Source: Bradyrhizobium sp. 132
GTDB lineage: Bacteria > Pseudomonadota > Alphaproteobacteria > Rhizobiales > Xanthobacteraceae
Assembly: GCF_023074185.1 (NCBI RefSeq)
Contig: NZ_JADPKY010000142.1
Span: 1-62,818 of the forward strand
Direction: 5' to 3'
DNA length: 62,818 nt
In this document: in pieces, positions 33,681-42,126 of the stretch
Layout of the letters: each line of letters begins with the position of its first letter
Position numbering within the stretch: the first letter of the stretch is position 1
The notes under the pieces: model-generated
The model's input: only the letters and a program-made list of their open reading frames with translations
What the model was told of the DNA's origin: nothing
Databases searched by the model: none
Position numbers and translations under genes: made by a program

Positions 33681-36032
33681 ATGAAAGTCGCGATCATTGG
33701 TGGCGGACCTGCGGGTCTCTACGCTGCAATCCTGCTCAAAAAGCAGCGGCCGAGCGCTGAGATTACGGTGTACGAGCGCAACCGCGCGGACGACACTTTC
33801 GGCTTCGGCGTGGTGTTCTCAGACGCGACGCTCGATAATTTCGAGAAGCACGATCTTCCGAGCTATCGCCGTATCACCCAGGAATTCGCCTACTGGGACG
33901 ACATCGCCGTGCACTTCCGCGGAACGGTCCATCGGGTCGGTGGCAACGGCTTTTGTGGCTGCTCGCGGCAGAAGCTGCTCCTGATTCTCCAGGCGCGAGC
34001 GCGCGAACTGGGCGTCGTCCTGATTTTCGAAGCGGACGTCGAGGACGAATCCAGCTTCGCCGACGCCGATCTCATCCTGCTCGCGGACGGCATCAACAGC
34101 CGCTTCCGCGACAAATACGTCGATCATTTCGCCCCGGAAGTCGATCTCCGTACCAACAAGTTTGCCTGGATGGGTTCGACCAGGCCGCTGGATGCCTTCA
34201 CCTTCATCTTCCAGGAGACGGAGTGGGGGCGGTTCATCGCCCATGCCTATCAATATCAAGCCGGGCACTCGACCTGGATTTTCGAGACCGATCCGGAGAC
34301 GTTCGAGCGGGCGGGACTGACGGGTCTGAACGAGACCCAATCCGCCGCGCGGATGGCTGAGATCTTCGGCTGGTTCCTCGAAGGGCACCAACTGCTCACC
34401 AACCGCTCGACGTGGCGTAACTTCCCGATGATCCGCAGCAAGCGCTGGGTCAAGGACAACATGGTGCTGCTCGGCGACGCCAAGGCGACCGCGCATTTCT
34501 CGATCGGCTCGGGCACCAAGCTCGCAATGGAAGACGCGATCGCGCTGGCTGACGCCATGGAGAGGGCGCCCAGCATCAAGGCGGCGCTGGACGTCTATGA
34601 GCACGGCCGCCGCGAAGAGGTCGAGAAGATGCAGCACGCCGCCGACGTCTCGCTGGTCTGGTTCGAGCATGTCGACCGCTTCTGGGATTTCGATCCCGTG
34701 CAGTTCGCCTTCGGCGTGATGACGCGCTCGAAGGCGATCACCTATGACAATCTGAAACTCCGTGCCCCTGACTTCGTGGCGGAGGTCGAAAGATCGTTTG
34801 CCAAGCGTGTTCGTGACGGCGGCTTCGACGTCGACACCAAGAACCCGATGGTGCCGCTGTTCCAGCCATTCCGGCTGCGCGAGATGGAGATCGCCAACCG
34901 CGCCGTGGTATCGCCGATGTGCATGTATTCGGCGAAGGAGGGCGTGCCGACCGATTTCCATCTGGTGCATTACGGATCGCGCGCGATCGGCGGCGCCGGC
35001 CTGATCTTCACGGAGATGACCTGCGTTGCCCGCGACGCCCGCATCACGCCCGGCTGCACAGGACTGTGGAATGACGAGCAGGAGGCGTCGTGGTGGCGCA
35101 TCGTTGATTTCGTTCATGCCAATTCGACTGCGAAAATCTGCCTGCAATTGGGCCACGCCGGGCGCAAGGGCGCGACCAAGCTGATGTGGGACGGCATGGA
35201 TCGTCCGCTGGAGGAGGGCGGCTGGGACGTCTTTTCCGCATCGCCGCTGCCCTATTTCCCCGACAGCCAGGTTCCGCGTGAGCTCGATCGCGCCGGCATG
35301 GATGCGGTGAGGGACGCTTTCGTCGCGGCGGCCGAGCGCGGCGAACGCTGCGGTTTCGACATGCTCGAACTGCACTGCGCCCACGGCTATCTGCTCGCGA
35401 GCTTCATTTCGCCGCTGACGAATACGCGGACGGATGATTATGGCGGATCGCTCGCCAATCGCCTGCGCTTCCCGCTCGAAATTTTCGAGGCGCTGCGGGC
35501 CGTGTGGCCGTCGCACAAGCCGATGTCGGTGCGCATTTCCGCGACCGACTGGGCCGAGGGTGGTATCGGCGGCGATGACGCGGTGGCGATCGCGCGCGCT
35601 TTTGCCGAAGCCGGCGTCGATCTCGTCGACGTCTCGACCGGGCAGACCGTGCGCGATGCGCAGCCGGTCTATGGGCGCATGTTCCAGACCCCGTTCTCCG
35701 ACCAGGTCCGCAATGAGGCTCGCGTGGCCACGATGTGCGTCGGCAACATCACGACCGCCGACCAGGCCAACACCATCCTGGCTGCCGGCCGGGCGGACCT
35801 CGTCGCGCTCGGGCGGCCGCATCTGGTCGATCCCTTCTTCACCATGCGGGCTGCAGCCTGGTACGGAGCAGGCGACGCGTTCTGCCCGCCGCAATATCAT
35901 CCCGGAAAAGATCAGATTTTCCGCAACAGCGTACGGGACCGACAGGATCTCGAGGAGCTGAGAATTAAGGCTAAGCCCAAGACCCGGGCCGAGCTCAGGG
36001 CGGAGGCGACAAAGCCGCTTGCGGCGGAGTGA
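33681..36032 (+). CDS. Fused flavin monooxygenase/old-yellow-enzyme (2-aminobenzoyl-CoA or salicylyl-CoA hydroxylase type)
   Basis: A 783-residue two-domain flavoenzyme. Residues 1 to about 385 are a class A monooxygenase (KVAIIGGGPAGLYAAILLKK; a DG motif in LILLADGINSRF; a GD motif in MVLLGDAKATAHFSIGSGTK). Residues from about 395 to the end are an old-yellow-enzyme barrel (LFQPFRLREMEIANRAVVSP; QLGHAGRKG; CAHGYLLASFISPLTNTRTD). This fusion is that of the 2-aminobenzoyl-CoA monooxygenase/reductase described from Azoarcus evansii, also annotated as salicylyl-CoA 5-hydroxylase. It would hydroxylate and then hydride-reduce the ring of an aryl-CoA. A dedicated operator-like site lies upstream. 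Confidence 0.88.
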   Translation: MKVAIIGGGPAGLYAAILLKKQRPSAEITVYERNRADDTFGFGVVFSDATLDNFEKHDLPSYRRITQEFAYWDDIAVHFRGTVHRVGGNGFCGCSRQKLLLILQARARELGVVLIFEADVEDESSFADADLILLADGINSRFRDKYVDHFAPEVDLRTNKFAWMGSTRPLDAFTFIFQETEWGRFIAHAYQYQAGHSTWIFETDPETFERAGLTGLNETQSAARMAEIFGWFLEGHQLLTNRSTWRNFPMIRSKRWVKDNMVLLGDAKATAHFSIGSGTKLAMEDAIALADAMERAPSIKAALDVYEHGRREEVEKMQHAADVSLVWFEHVDRFWDFDPVQFAFGVMTRSKAITYDNLKLRAPDFVAEVERSFAKRVRDGGFDVDTKNPMVPLFQPFRLREMEIANRAVVSPMCMYSAKEGVPTDFHLVHYGSRAIGGAGLIFTEMTCVARDARITPGCTGLWNDEQEASWWRIVDFVHANSTAKICLQLGHAGRKGATKLMWDGMDRPLEEGGWDVFSASPLPYFPDSQVPRELDRAGMDAVRDAFVAAAERGERCGFDMLELHCAHGYLLASFISPLTNTRTDDYGGSLANRLRFPLEIFEALRAVWPSHKPMSVRISATDWAEGGIGGDDAVAIARAFAEAGVDLVDVSTGQTVRDAQPVYGRMFQTPFSDQVRNEARVATMCVGNITTADQANTILAAGRADLVALGRPHLVDPFFTMRAAAWYGAGDAFCPPQYHPGKDQIFRNSVRDRQDLEELRIKAKPKTRAELRAEATKPLAAE

Positions 36033-36087
36033 CCGCCCGTGCGAATTTGGCCGCATTGCCTGGTGTGTATCGAGTGGAGTGAGGGCG

Positions 36088-37338
36088 ATGAAGGCGATTA
36101 TCGTCGGTGGCGGTGTCGGTGGTCTCACCACCGCGTTGATGCTGCGCTCGCGGGGCCTGGCTTGCGAGATATTCGAGCAGTCCGACGCCATCCGAGAGCT
36201 TGGCGTCGGCATCAACACGCTTCCGCATGCCATGCGCGAGCTGGCAGGCCTCGGGCTGCTCCAGCAGTTAGACGATGTCGCGATCCGCACCGACCAGCTC
36301 TATTACCTCAACCGTCACGGCCAGGAAGTCTGGCGCGAGGCCCGCGGCATCGACGCCGGGCACGATGTGCCGCAATTCTCGATCCACCGCGGTCGCCTTC
36401 AGGGCGTCATTCATCGGGCCGTCGAGGAGCGGCTTGGGCCGGAGGCCATCCACACCGGCTGCCGCCTCGGTGCCTTCACCCAGGACGAGGGCGGCGTCAC
36501 CGCTTATTTCTTCGATCGCGCCGGCGCGCACATTCACACCGCGCGCGGGGACATTCTGATTGGTGCCGACGGCATCCATTCGCGGGTCCGCGACACGTTG
36601 TTTCCGTGCGAGGGGCCGCCGTGCTGGAACGGCCTGATGCTATGGCGTGGTGCGCGAGATTGGCCGCTGTTCCTGACCGGCAAGTCGATGATCGTCGCCG
36701 GTGGCCTCAACGCCAAGGTGGTGATCTATCCGATCGCAGAGGGATCGAGCCCGGCGAGCCGTCTCACCAACTGGGCGGTGCTGGTGAAGGTCGGCGAGGG
36801 CAACGCGCCGCCGCCGCGAAAGGAAGACTGGTCCCGGCCGGGGCGGCGCGAGGAGCTGATGCCGCATGTCGCGCGCTTCTCGGTGCCTTACATCGACGTG
36901 AAGAGCCTGATCTCGGCCACGCCCGAGTTCTACGAATATCCGACCTGCGACCGCGATCCGTTACCCTATTGGTCGTCCGGGCGCGTCACGCTGCTCGGCG
37001 ATGCCGCGCATCCGATGTATCCGGTCGGCTCCAATGGCGCCTCGCAGGCGATCCTCGATGCACGCTGCCTCGCCGACACGCTGATGCGCGCCGAGCACCC
37101 GCGCCAGGCGCTGCTTGAATACGAGAAGAAGCGCCTGCCGATGACCGCTGACATCGTCCGCTCCAACCGTCGCGGCGGCCCCGAGGGCGTCATCGACGCC
37201 GTCGAGCAACTCGCGCCTGACGGCTTCGATAATGTCGACACCGTGCTGAGCTATTCCCAGCGCGAAGCGATCGTACGCGGCTATGCCACCAAAGCCGGAT
37301 TCGCTGCAGTGCCGGGACTGGCGGCGGTGCGCGCTTAG
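36088..37338 (+). CDS. FAD-dependent monooxygenase, PhzS/UbiH type
   Basis: A 416-residue class A flavoprotein hydroxylase: KAIIVGGGVGGLTTALMLRS, a DG motif in ILIGADGIHSRVRDTLFP and a GD motif in RVTLLGDAAHPMYPVGSNGA. Start at ATG 36088 with GGAGTGAGGG in front. It resembles the phenazine or salicylate hydroxylase group. It follows the fused oxygenase by 55 bases and so probably belongs to the same transcript. Possible role: hydroxylating the free aromatic acid or an analogue. It has no recognisable lesion. Confidence 0.83.
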   Translation: MKAIIVGGGVGGLTTALMLRSRGLACEIFEQSDAIRELGVGINTLPHAMRELAGLGLLQQLDDVAIRTDQLYYLNRHGQEVWREARGIDAGHDVPQFSIHRGRLQGVIHRAVEERLGPEAIHTGCRLGAFTQDEGGVTAYFFDRAGAHIHTARGDILIGADGIHSRVRDTLFPCEGPPCWNGLMLWRGARDWPLFLTGKSMIVAGGLNAKVVIYPIAEGSSPASRLTNWAVLVKVGEGNAPPPRKEDWSRPGRREELMPHVARFSVPYIDVKSLISATPEFYEYPTCDRDPLPYWSSGRVTLLGDAAHPMYPVGSNGASQAILDARCLADTLMRAEHPRQALLEYEKKRLPMTADIVRSNRRGGPEGVIDAVEQLAPDGFDNVDTVLSYSQREAIVRGYATKAGFAAVPGLAAVRA

Positions 37339-37347
37339 GATGCGCTG

Positions 37348-37803
37348 CTAGCCGCCGGAAGGCGGCGGCAGGAAGTGGATGTTGAACTCGGCCGCCATCG
37401 CCACCACGTCCTCCGGCTTCTGCTCCTTCATGTTGTGAAGGCCCCAGAACAGGTCGAACAGCTTGCGGGTCGGCGAGACCCAGAACAGCACTTTTGCGGT
37501 CTGCTCCGACTTGTTGAAGATGCCATGCGGCACGCCCATGCCGAGCCGAATCAGATCTCCCGCGGTCGCCTGCGACTCGGAATGGCCGAGCATGAAATCG
37601 AGATTGCCCTCTAGCATGTAGAGATATTCATCCTGGTCGGGATGAATGTGCGGCGGTACGAACGTGCCCGGCGGCAGCGTCGCGTGCCAGGAGAAGCTGT
37701 GCTCTGTGTTGCTCTTCGGCACATAGGTCTGGCCGAGGATGTTCCAGGAGATGCCCTGGATCCCCTCATTGGCCCGCGTGATGCCGGTGATTTCGCTCTT
37801 CAT
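37348..37803 (-). CDS. Cupin-domain protein
   Basis: A 151-residue single-domain cupin. The first metal motif is PPHIHPDQDEYLYMLEGNLD and the second is in GMGVPHGIFNKSE. With one cupin it could be a ring-cleavage dioxygenase, an isomerase or a sensor. It is 29 bases downstream of the LivK-type protein gene in the same direction and thus probably shares its MarR-controlled promoter. Confidence 0.8.
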   Translation of the reverse strand: MKSEITGITRANEGIQGISWNILGQTYVPKSNTEHSFSWHATLPPGTFVPPHIHPDQDEYLYMLEGNLDFMLGHSESQATAGDLIRLGMGVPHGIFNKSEQTAKVLFWVSPTRKLFDLFWGLHNMKEQKPEDVVAMAAEFNIHFLPPPSGG

Positions 37804-37832
37804 TGTGATCCTCCCTCAACGCGACGTGCGGC

Positions 37833-39005
37833 TTAGTTCGCTGCCTTGCAGTCCTTGGCGTAACGGTCGCCGTAATTCTCAAAAACCTTCTGCACGATCT
37901 CGGTCTGGAACTTGCCGTCCGCGCGCTTGGCGACCTTGGTCAGGTAGAAATCCTGGATCGGATAGCCGTTGGTGTTGAACTTGAAGGCGCCGCGCAGCGA
38001 GGTGAAGTCGGCCTTTTTCAGCGCAGCCCCAACTGCATCCTTGTTCGAGAGATCTCCCTTCACGGCTTTGACGGCGCTGTCGATCAGCATCGCGGCATCG
38101 TACGCCTGGAAGGCGTAGGTGCCTGGCACGCTGTTGTAGGCGGCCTCGTAGGCGGCGACGAACTTCTTGTTCTGGGGATTGTCGAGATTTGGAGCCCAGT
38201 TCGCGCCGCCGAACATGCCGACCGCGGCGTCCTGCTGCGCCGGCAAGGTCGATTCATCCACCGTGAAAGCCGAGAGCACCGGAATGCTGTCGGCGAGGCC
38301 TGCCTGCTTGTATTGCTTGACGAGATTGACGCCGAGGCCGCCCGGCATGAACGTGAAAAGAGCATCGGGCTTCTGCGATGAAATCTTGGAAAGCTCCGGC
38401 TGGAAGTCCAGCGTGTTGAGCGGCATGTAGGATTCCTCGACAATCTCACCCTTGTAGTCGAGCTTGAAGCCGGCGACCGAGTCCTTGCCGGCCTGATAGT
38501 TCGGCACCATCAGATACATGCGCTTGTAGCCGCGATCCTGCGCCACCTTGCCGAGGATTTCGTGCACCTGATCGTTCTGGTACGAGGTGACATAAAAGAA
38601 CGGATTGCAGTCCTTGCCGGCAAAAGTAGATGGGCCGGCGTTGGGGCTGATCAGGAAGGTTTTCGATTCCGTGACCGGCCGGTGGATCGCCTGGAGGATG
38701 TTGGAGAAGATCGGGCCGACCACGAAGTCGACCTTGTCGCGCTCCAGAAGGCCCTTGACCTTGGTGACTGCTGCGTCCGGCTTCAATTCATCGTCGACCA
38801 CGACGACCTCGACATCGCGGCCGCCCATCTTGCCGCCGAGGTCCTTCATCCCGAGCGCAAAGCCGTCGCGGACCTGTTGGCCGAGCGCGGCGGCGGGTCC
38901 CGAGAGGGTCACGATCACACCCAGCTTGATCTTCTCCTGGGCGAGGGAAGGGCTCGCGGTGCCAAGCAGCAACGCGGCTGCGGCCAAGGTCATCTGCGTC
39001 TTCAT
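37833..39005 (-). CDS. ABC transporter substrate-binding protein, LivK/branched-chain type
   Basis: A 390-residue periplasmic type I binding protein: signal peptide MTLAAAALLLGTASPSLAQE, then KIKLGVIVTLSGPAAALGQQ and LISPNAGPSTFAGKDCNPFF. Proteins of this group in aromatic gene clusters commonly bind benzoate-type acids. No livHMFG genes are in the window, so it must use permeases encoded elsewhere. It is divergent from the marR gene with two operator-like sites in the shared promoter. Confidence 0.87.
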   Translation of the reverse strand: MKTQMTLAAAALLLGTASPSLAQEKIKLGVIVTLSGPAAALGQQVRDGFALGMKDLGGKMGGRDVEVVVVDDELKPDAAVTKVKGLLERDKVDFVVGPIFSNILQAIHRPVTESKTFLISPNAGPSTFAGKDCNPFFYVTSYQNDQVHEILGKVAQDRGYKRMYLMVPNYQAGKDSVAGFKLDYKGEIVEESYMPLNTLDFQPELSKISSQKPDALFTFMPGGLGVNLVKQYKQAGLADSIPVLSAFTVDESTLPAQQDAAVGMFGGANWAPNLDNPQNKKFVAAYEAAYNSVPGTYAFQAYDAAMLIDSAVKAVKGDLSNKDAVGAALKKADFTSLRGAFKFNTNGYPIQDFYLTKVAKRADGKFQTEIVQKVFENYGDRYAKDCKAAN

Positions 39006-39147
39006 GATCAGTCCCCCGTGACGACGGCCTTGCGCTGCAAGCCGCTACTCCAATCCAAGTTTATGCCGATGATTGCTGCCGCGGCAAGCGAGCTCAAGGC
39101 CTCGTCATGCTGCGCGCAGCCGCGCATGCAAGCGGCGCGCCAATTAT

Positions 39148-39159
39148 TTGAAGCCTAAA
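39148..39159. promoter_or_regulatory. Putative MarR-type operator 1 in the livK-marR promoter
   Basis: TTGAAGCCTAAA, one of two copies between the divergent genes. Confidence 0.55.
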
Positions 39160-39215
39160 GAAATCAGCGTGCGGTCGATTGTTGCGGCTTTAGGCTTGCA
39201 GCCGGCTTCGATTTA

Positions 39216-39227
39216 TTTGAAGCTCAA
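39216..39227. promoter_or_regulatory. Putative MarR-type operator 2 in the livK-marR promoter
   Basis: TTGAAGCTCAAA, 15 bases before the GTG at 39243, well placed for autoregulation. Confidence 0.55.
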
Positions 39228-39242
39228 AACGTTGGGGAATCC

Positions 39243-39773
39243 GTGCCCGCGCCAATGCCGGCCGTGAGTGACTGCATCAACATGCTCGATTCCGAGACCA
39301 AGGCCGTCGAAACTCCGGAGGATCACGCCGAAGAGCTTCGGCTGTGGCTGCGGCTCTTGACCTGCACGACCCTGATCGAGGGCGAGGTCCGTGGCCGGTT
39401 GCGGCAGCGCTTCGACGTCACATTGCCCCGTTTCGACCTGATGGCGCAGCTCGACAAGGCGCCTGACGGCATGACGCTGTCCGACGTCTCCAAGCGCATG
39501 ATGGTGTCGAACGGCAACGTGACCGGCCTCGTCGAACGCCTCGTGGAATCCGGTCATCTCGACCGCCGCACTTCCGAGACGGACCGCCGCGTTCAGGTGA
39601 TCCGCCTCACGAAACTCGGTCGCGGCGAGTTTCGCAAAATGGCCGCGGAACACGAGACCTGGATCGCCGATTTGTTCGCCGATCTGACGCCGAAGGATGT
39701 ACGCGAATTGATGCGGCTGCTCGCCAAGACCAAGGCATCGGCGCAGAAATCAGCCGGTCGTCGGCGGACTTAG
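39243..39773 (+). CDS. MarR-family transcriptional regulator
   Basis: A 176-residue winged-helix repressor. The DNA-binding region is MTLSDVSKRMMVSNGNVTGL then VERLVESGHLDRR, and the wing is SETDRRVQVIRLTKLG. Flanking helices form the dimer. The start may be GTG 39243, ATG 39255 or ATG 39282. MarR proteins in aryl-CoA clusters (BadR, CouR and HbaR-like systems) respond to aryl-CoA thioesters. The shared palindromes suggest this one controls the 26-42 kb genes. Confidence 0.88.
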   Translation: MPAPMPAVSDCINMLDSETKAVETPEDHAEELRLWLRLLTCTTLIEGEVRGRLRQRFDVTLPRFDLMAQLDKAPDGMTLSDVSKRMMVSNGNVTGLVERLVESGHLDRRTSETDRRVQVIRLTKLGRGEFRKMAAEHETWIADLFADLTPKDVRELMRLLAKTKASAQKSAGRRRT

Positions 39774-39856
39774 GTCCACGGGCTGACGCCCCACCAATCC
39801 CATTTGCCGCCGGAAAAAGCACAGGATGCCCAAAATCCGCTATTGCACCAAATTGT

Positions 39857-39868
39857 TTTAAGCATAAA
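39857..39868. promoter_or_regulatory. Putative MarR-type operator before the aryl-CoA ligase gene
   Basis: TTTAAGCATAAA, the most symmetrical copy, 52 bases before the ATG at 39921. Confidence 0.6.
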
Positions 39869-39920
39869 ATGTTTTTGAGTTAGTGCTGCCGGGTGCTTTC
39901 CATGCCGAAAGGAGCGTGCG

Positions 39921-41612
39921 ATGGCCAACGCCGCCAAGGTTCAAGTCTCGGGCTCGCATGACGGCAACGCCGCAACGGCTCATGTCGATGCGTTCGCGCG
40001 GCAACATCTGCCGCCGCGAGAGTTTTTGCCCGAATTCATTTTCTCGCGTCCCGAGCTGCAATATCCGGCCCGCTTGAACTGCGTCAGCTATTTCCTCGAC
40101 CGCTGGGTCGAGCAGGGACATGGCGACGCCCCTTGCGTCATCAGCCCCGCTGGCAGCTACACCTATCGCGAGTTGCAAGAGCTCGTGAACCGCATCGCCA
40201 ACGTACTGGTCGGCAGGCTTGGTCTTGTGACCGGCGAACGCGTGCTGTTGCGCTCGGCCAACAATCCGATGATGGTTGCGACCTACCTCGCGGTGATCAA
40301 GGCTGGCGGCATCGTCGTCGCGACCATGCCGTTGCTCCGCGCCAAGGAGCTGTCATATCCGATCCAGAAGGCGGAGATCACACTGGCGCTCTGCGATGGA
40401 AAACTCGCCGAGGAAATGGAGAAGGCGAAAGCCGCAGCACCCGGCCTCAGACACGTGGTCTATTGGGGCAACGGGGCCGGCGACTCGCTCGAGGCGCTGA
40501 TGGCGGAGGCGAGCCCGGAGTTCAGAGCTGTCGATACTGCCTCCGACGACATCTGCCTGATCGCCTTCACGTCGGGCACGACTGGCGATCCCAAAGGCAC
40601 CATGCATTTCCACCGCGACATGCTGGCGGTCTGCGATGGTTATGCGCGCAACATCTTGCGTGCGGAGCAGAAGGATCGCTTCGTCGGCTCGGCACCGCTC
40701 GCCTTCACGTTTGGCTTCGGTGGCGTGCTGTTTCCGATGCACATCGGCGCCTCCTTCGTCGTTCTGGAGAAGACAGCGCCCGACGACATTCTGAACGCCA
40801 TCGAGCAGCACAAGATCACGGTCTGCTTCACCGCGCCGACCGCGTACCGGGCGATGATCGGCAAGCTCCCGGGCCGCGACATTTCCACGCTGCGCAAATG
40901 CGTGTCCGCCGGCGAGACGCTGCCCAAGCCGACATTCGACGCCTGGCTGAAGGCGACCGGCATCAAGCTGATGGACGGCATCGGTTCGACCGAGCTGCTG
41001 CACATCTTCATCAGCGCTACCGAGGACGAGATCCGCCCGGGTGCGACGGGTAAGCCCGTGCCGGGTTATGAGGCCAAGATCGTCGACGATTCCGGCAATG
41101 ATTTACCGCCCGGCACGATAGGACAGCTCGCGGTACGCGGGCCGACCGGCTGCCGCTATCTCGCCGACGAGCGGCAGCGCAAATACGTCCAGAACGGCTG
41201 GAACATCACGGGCGACACCTACCTGATGGATAGCGACGGCTATTTCTGGTACCAGTCGCGCTCGGACGACATGATCGTGTCGGCCGGCTACAACATCGCA
41301 GGCACGGACGTCGAGGCGGCGCTGCTCACGCATCCCTCCGTCGTCGAGTGCGGGGTCGTCGGTGCGCCGGACGAGGCGCGCGGCATGATCGTGAAGGCCT
41401 ATGTCATTGCCGCGCCTAGCGTGACGCCCGACGCTCAGCTGGTCACCGCGTTGCAGGAGCATGTCAAGCGCGAGATCGCGCCATACAAATATCCGCGCGC
41501 GATCGAGTTCGTGACGCAGCTACCGAAGACCGAGACTGGCAAGTTAAAACGCTTCGCCCTGCGGCAACTGGCGCAAGCCGCAGTGACGTCCTCTGGCGTC
41601 GCGGCGGAATGA
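39921..41612 (+). CDS. Benzoate/2-aminobenzoate-CoA ligase
   Basis: A 563-residue adenylate-forming ligase. P-loop: LIAFTSGTTGDPKGTMHFHR. A5: MDGIGSTELLHIFISA. A8: YQSRSDDMIVSAGYNIAG. A10 lysine: LPKTETGKLKRFALRQ. The GIGSTELLHIF signature and N-terminal NCVSYFLDRWVEQG are typical of aryl-CoA ligases of the benzoate and 2-aminobenzoate group. With the fused oxygenase it gives the entry steps of CoA-dependent anthranilate (or salicylate-like) degradation. It has its own operator-like site. Confidence 0.88.
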   Translation: MANAAKVQVSGSHDGNAATAHVDAFARQHLPPREFLPEFIFSRPELQYPARLNCVSYFLDRWVEQGHGDAPCVISPAGSYTYRELQELVNRIANVLVGRLGLVTGERVLLRSANNPMMVATYLAVIKAGGIVVATMPLLRAKELSYPIQKAEITLALCDGKLAEEMEKAKAAAPGLRHVVYWGNGAGDSLEALMAEASPEFRAVDTASDDICLIAFTSGTTGDPKGTMHFHRDMLAVCDGYARNILRAEQKDRFVGSAPLAFTFGFGGVLFPMHIGASFVVLEKTAPDDILNAIEQHKITVCFTAPTAYRAMIGKLPGRDISTLRKCVSAGETLPKPTFDAWLKATGIKLMDGIGSTELLHIFISATEDEIRPGATGKPVPGYEAKIVDDSGNDLPPGTIGQLAVRGPTGCRYLADERQRKYVQNGWNITGDTYLMDSDGYFWYQSRSDDMIVSAGYNIAGTDVEAALLTHPSVVECGVVGAPDEARGMIVKAYVIAAPSVTPDAQLVTALQEHVKREIAPYKYPRAIEFVTQLPKTETGKLKRFALRQLAQAAVTSSGVAAE

Positions 41613-41625
41613 GAAGGATAGAGAG

Positions 41626-42090
41626 TTGTCCGTGACGACGCCGAAAGGCCCGCACCTCGCGGTGCTGCCGACAGCAGCCGAGGACGAAACCCGCTCCAAG
41701 GCGCAGGTACTTCAGCCGTCTGGTTGGCCGGTACCGAAAGGCTATGCCAACGGCATGGCCGCCGAGGGACGCATCGTCGTCACTGGCGGCGTGATCGGCT
41801 GGGATGCCGAGGAACGTCTCGCGGAGGGTTTTGTCGCGCAGGTGCGCCAAACCCTGGGCAACATCGCCGCGATCCTTGCTGAGGCCGGTGCGCAGCCCGA
41901 GCATTTGGTTCGGCTGACCTGGTACGTCGTCGACATGGACGAGTACCTGACGAACCTCAAAGAGCTCGGCAAGGCCTACCGCACCATCTTCGGCGCGCAC
42001 TATCCGGCGATGGCGCTGGTTCAGGTGGTCCGCCTCGTCGAGAAGGCGGCGCGCGTCGAAATCGAGGCCACCGCCGTCATTCCGCGCTGA
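41626..42090 (+). CDS. RidA-family (YjgF/UK114) enamine/imine deaminase
   Basis: A 154-residue protein of the RidA fold: VLQPSGWPVPKGYANGMAAE, FVAQVRQTLGNIAAILAEAG and QPEHLVRLTWYVVDMDEYLT. The conserved Arg is not obvious, so it may belong to a catabolic subgroup. Start is TTG 41626 or GTG 41632 after GATAGAGAG. It follows the ligase by 13 bases. Release of ammonia from an aminocyclohexene-type intermediate would suit a RidA protein in an aminobenzoate pathway. Confidence 0.82.
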   Translation: MSVTTPKGPHLAVLPTAAEDETRSKAQVLQPSGWPVPKGYANGMAAEGRIVVTGGVIGWDAEERLAEGFVAQVRQTLGNIAAILAEAGAQPEHLVRLTWYVVDMDEYLTNLKELGKAYRTIFGAHYPAMALVQVVRLVEKAARVEIEATAVIPR

Positions 42091-42126
42091 GCCGTGCCCG
42101 GTTGCAGCTCGCCTTGGCGAGATCAC

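Noticed and set aside
33819..36290. Minus-strand open frame of 823 codons opposite the fused oxygenase
   Set aside because: Antisense shadow of a GC-rich gene. The plus strand has two complete enzyme domains with all motifs, and the minus product resembles no fold.
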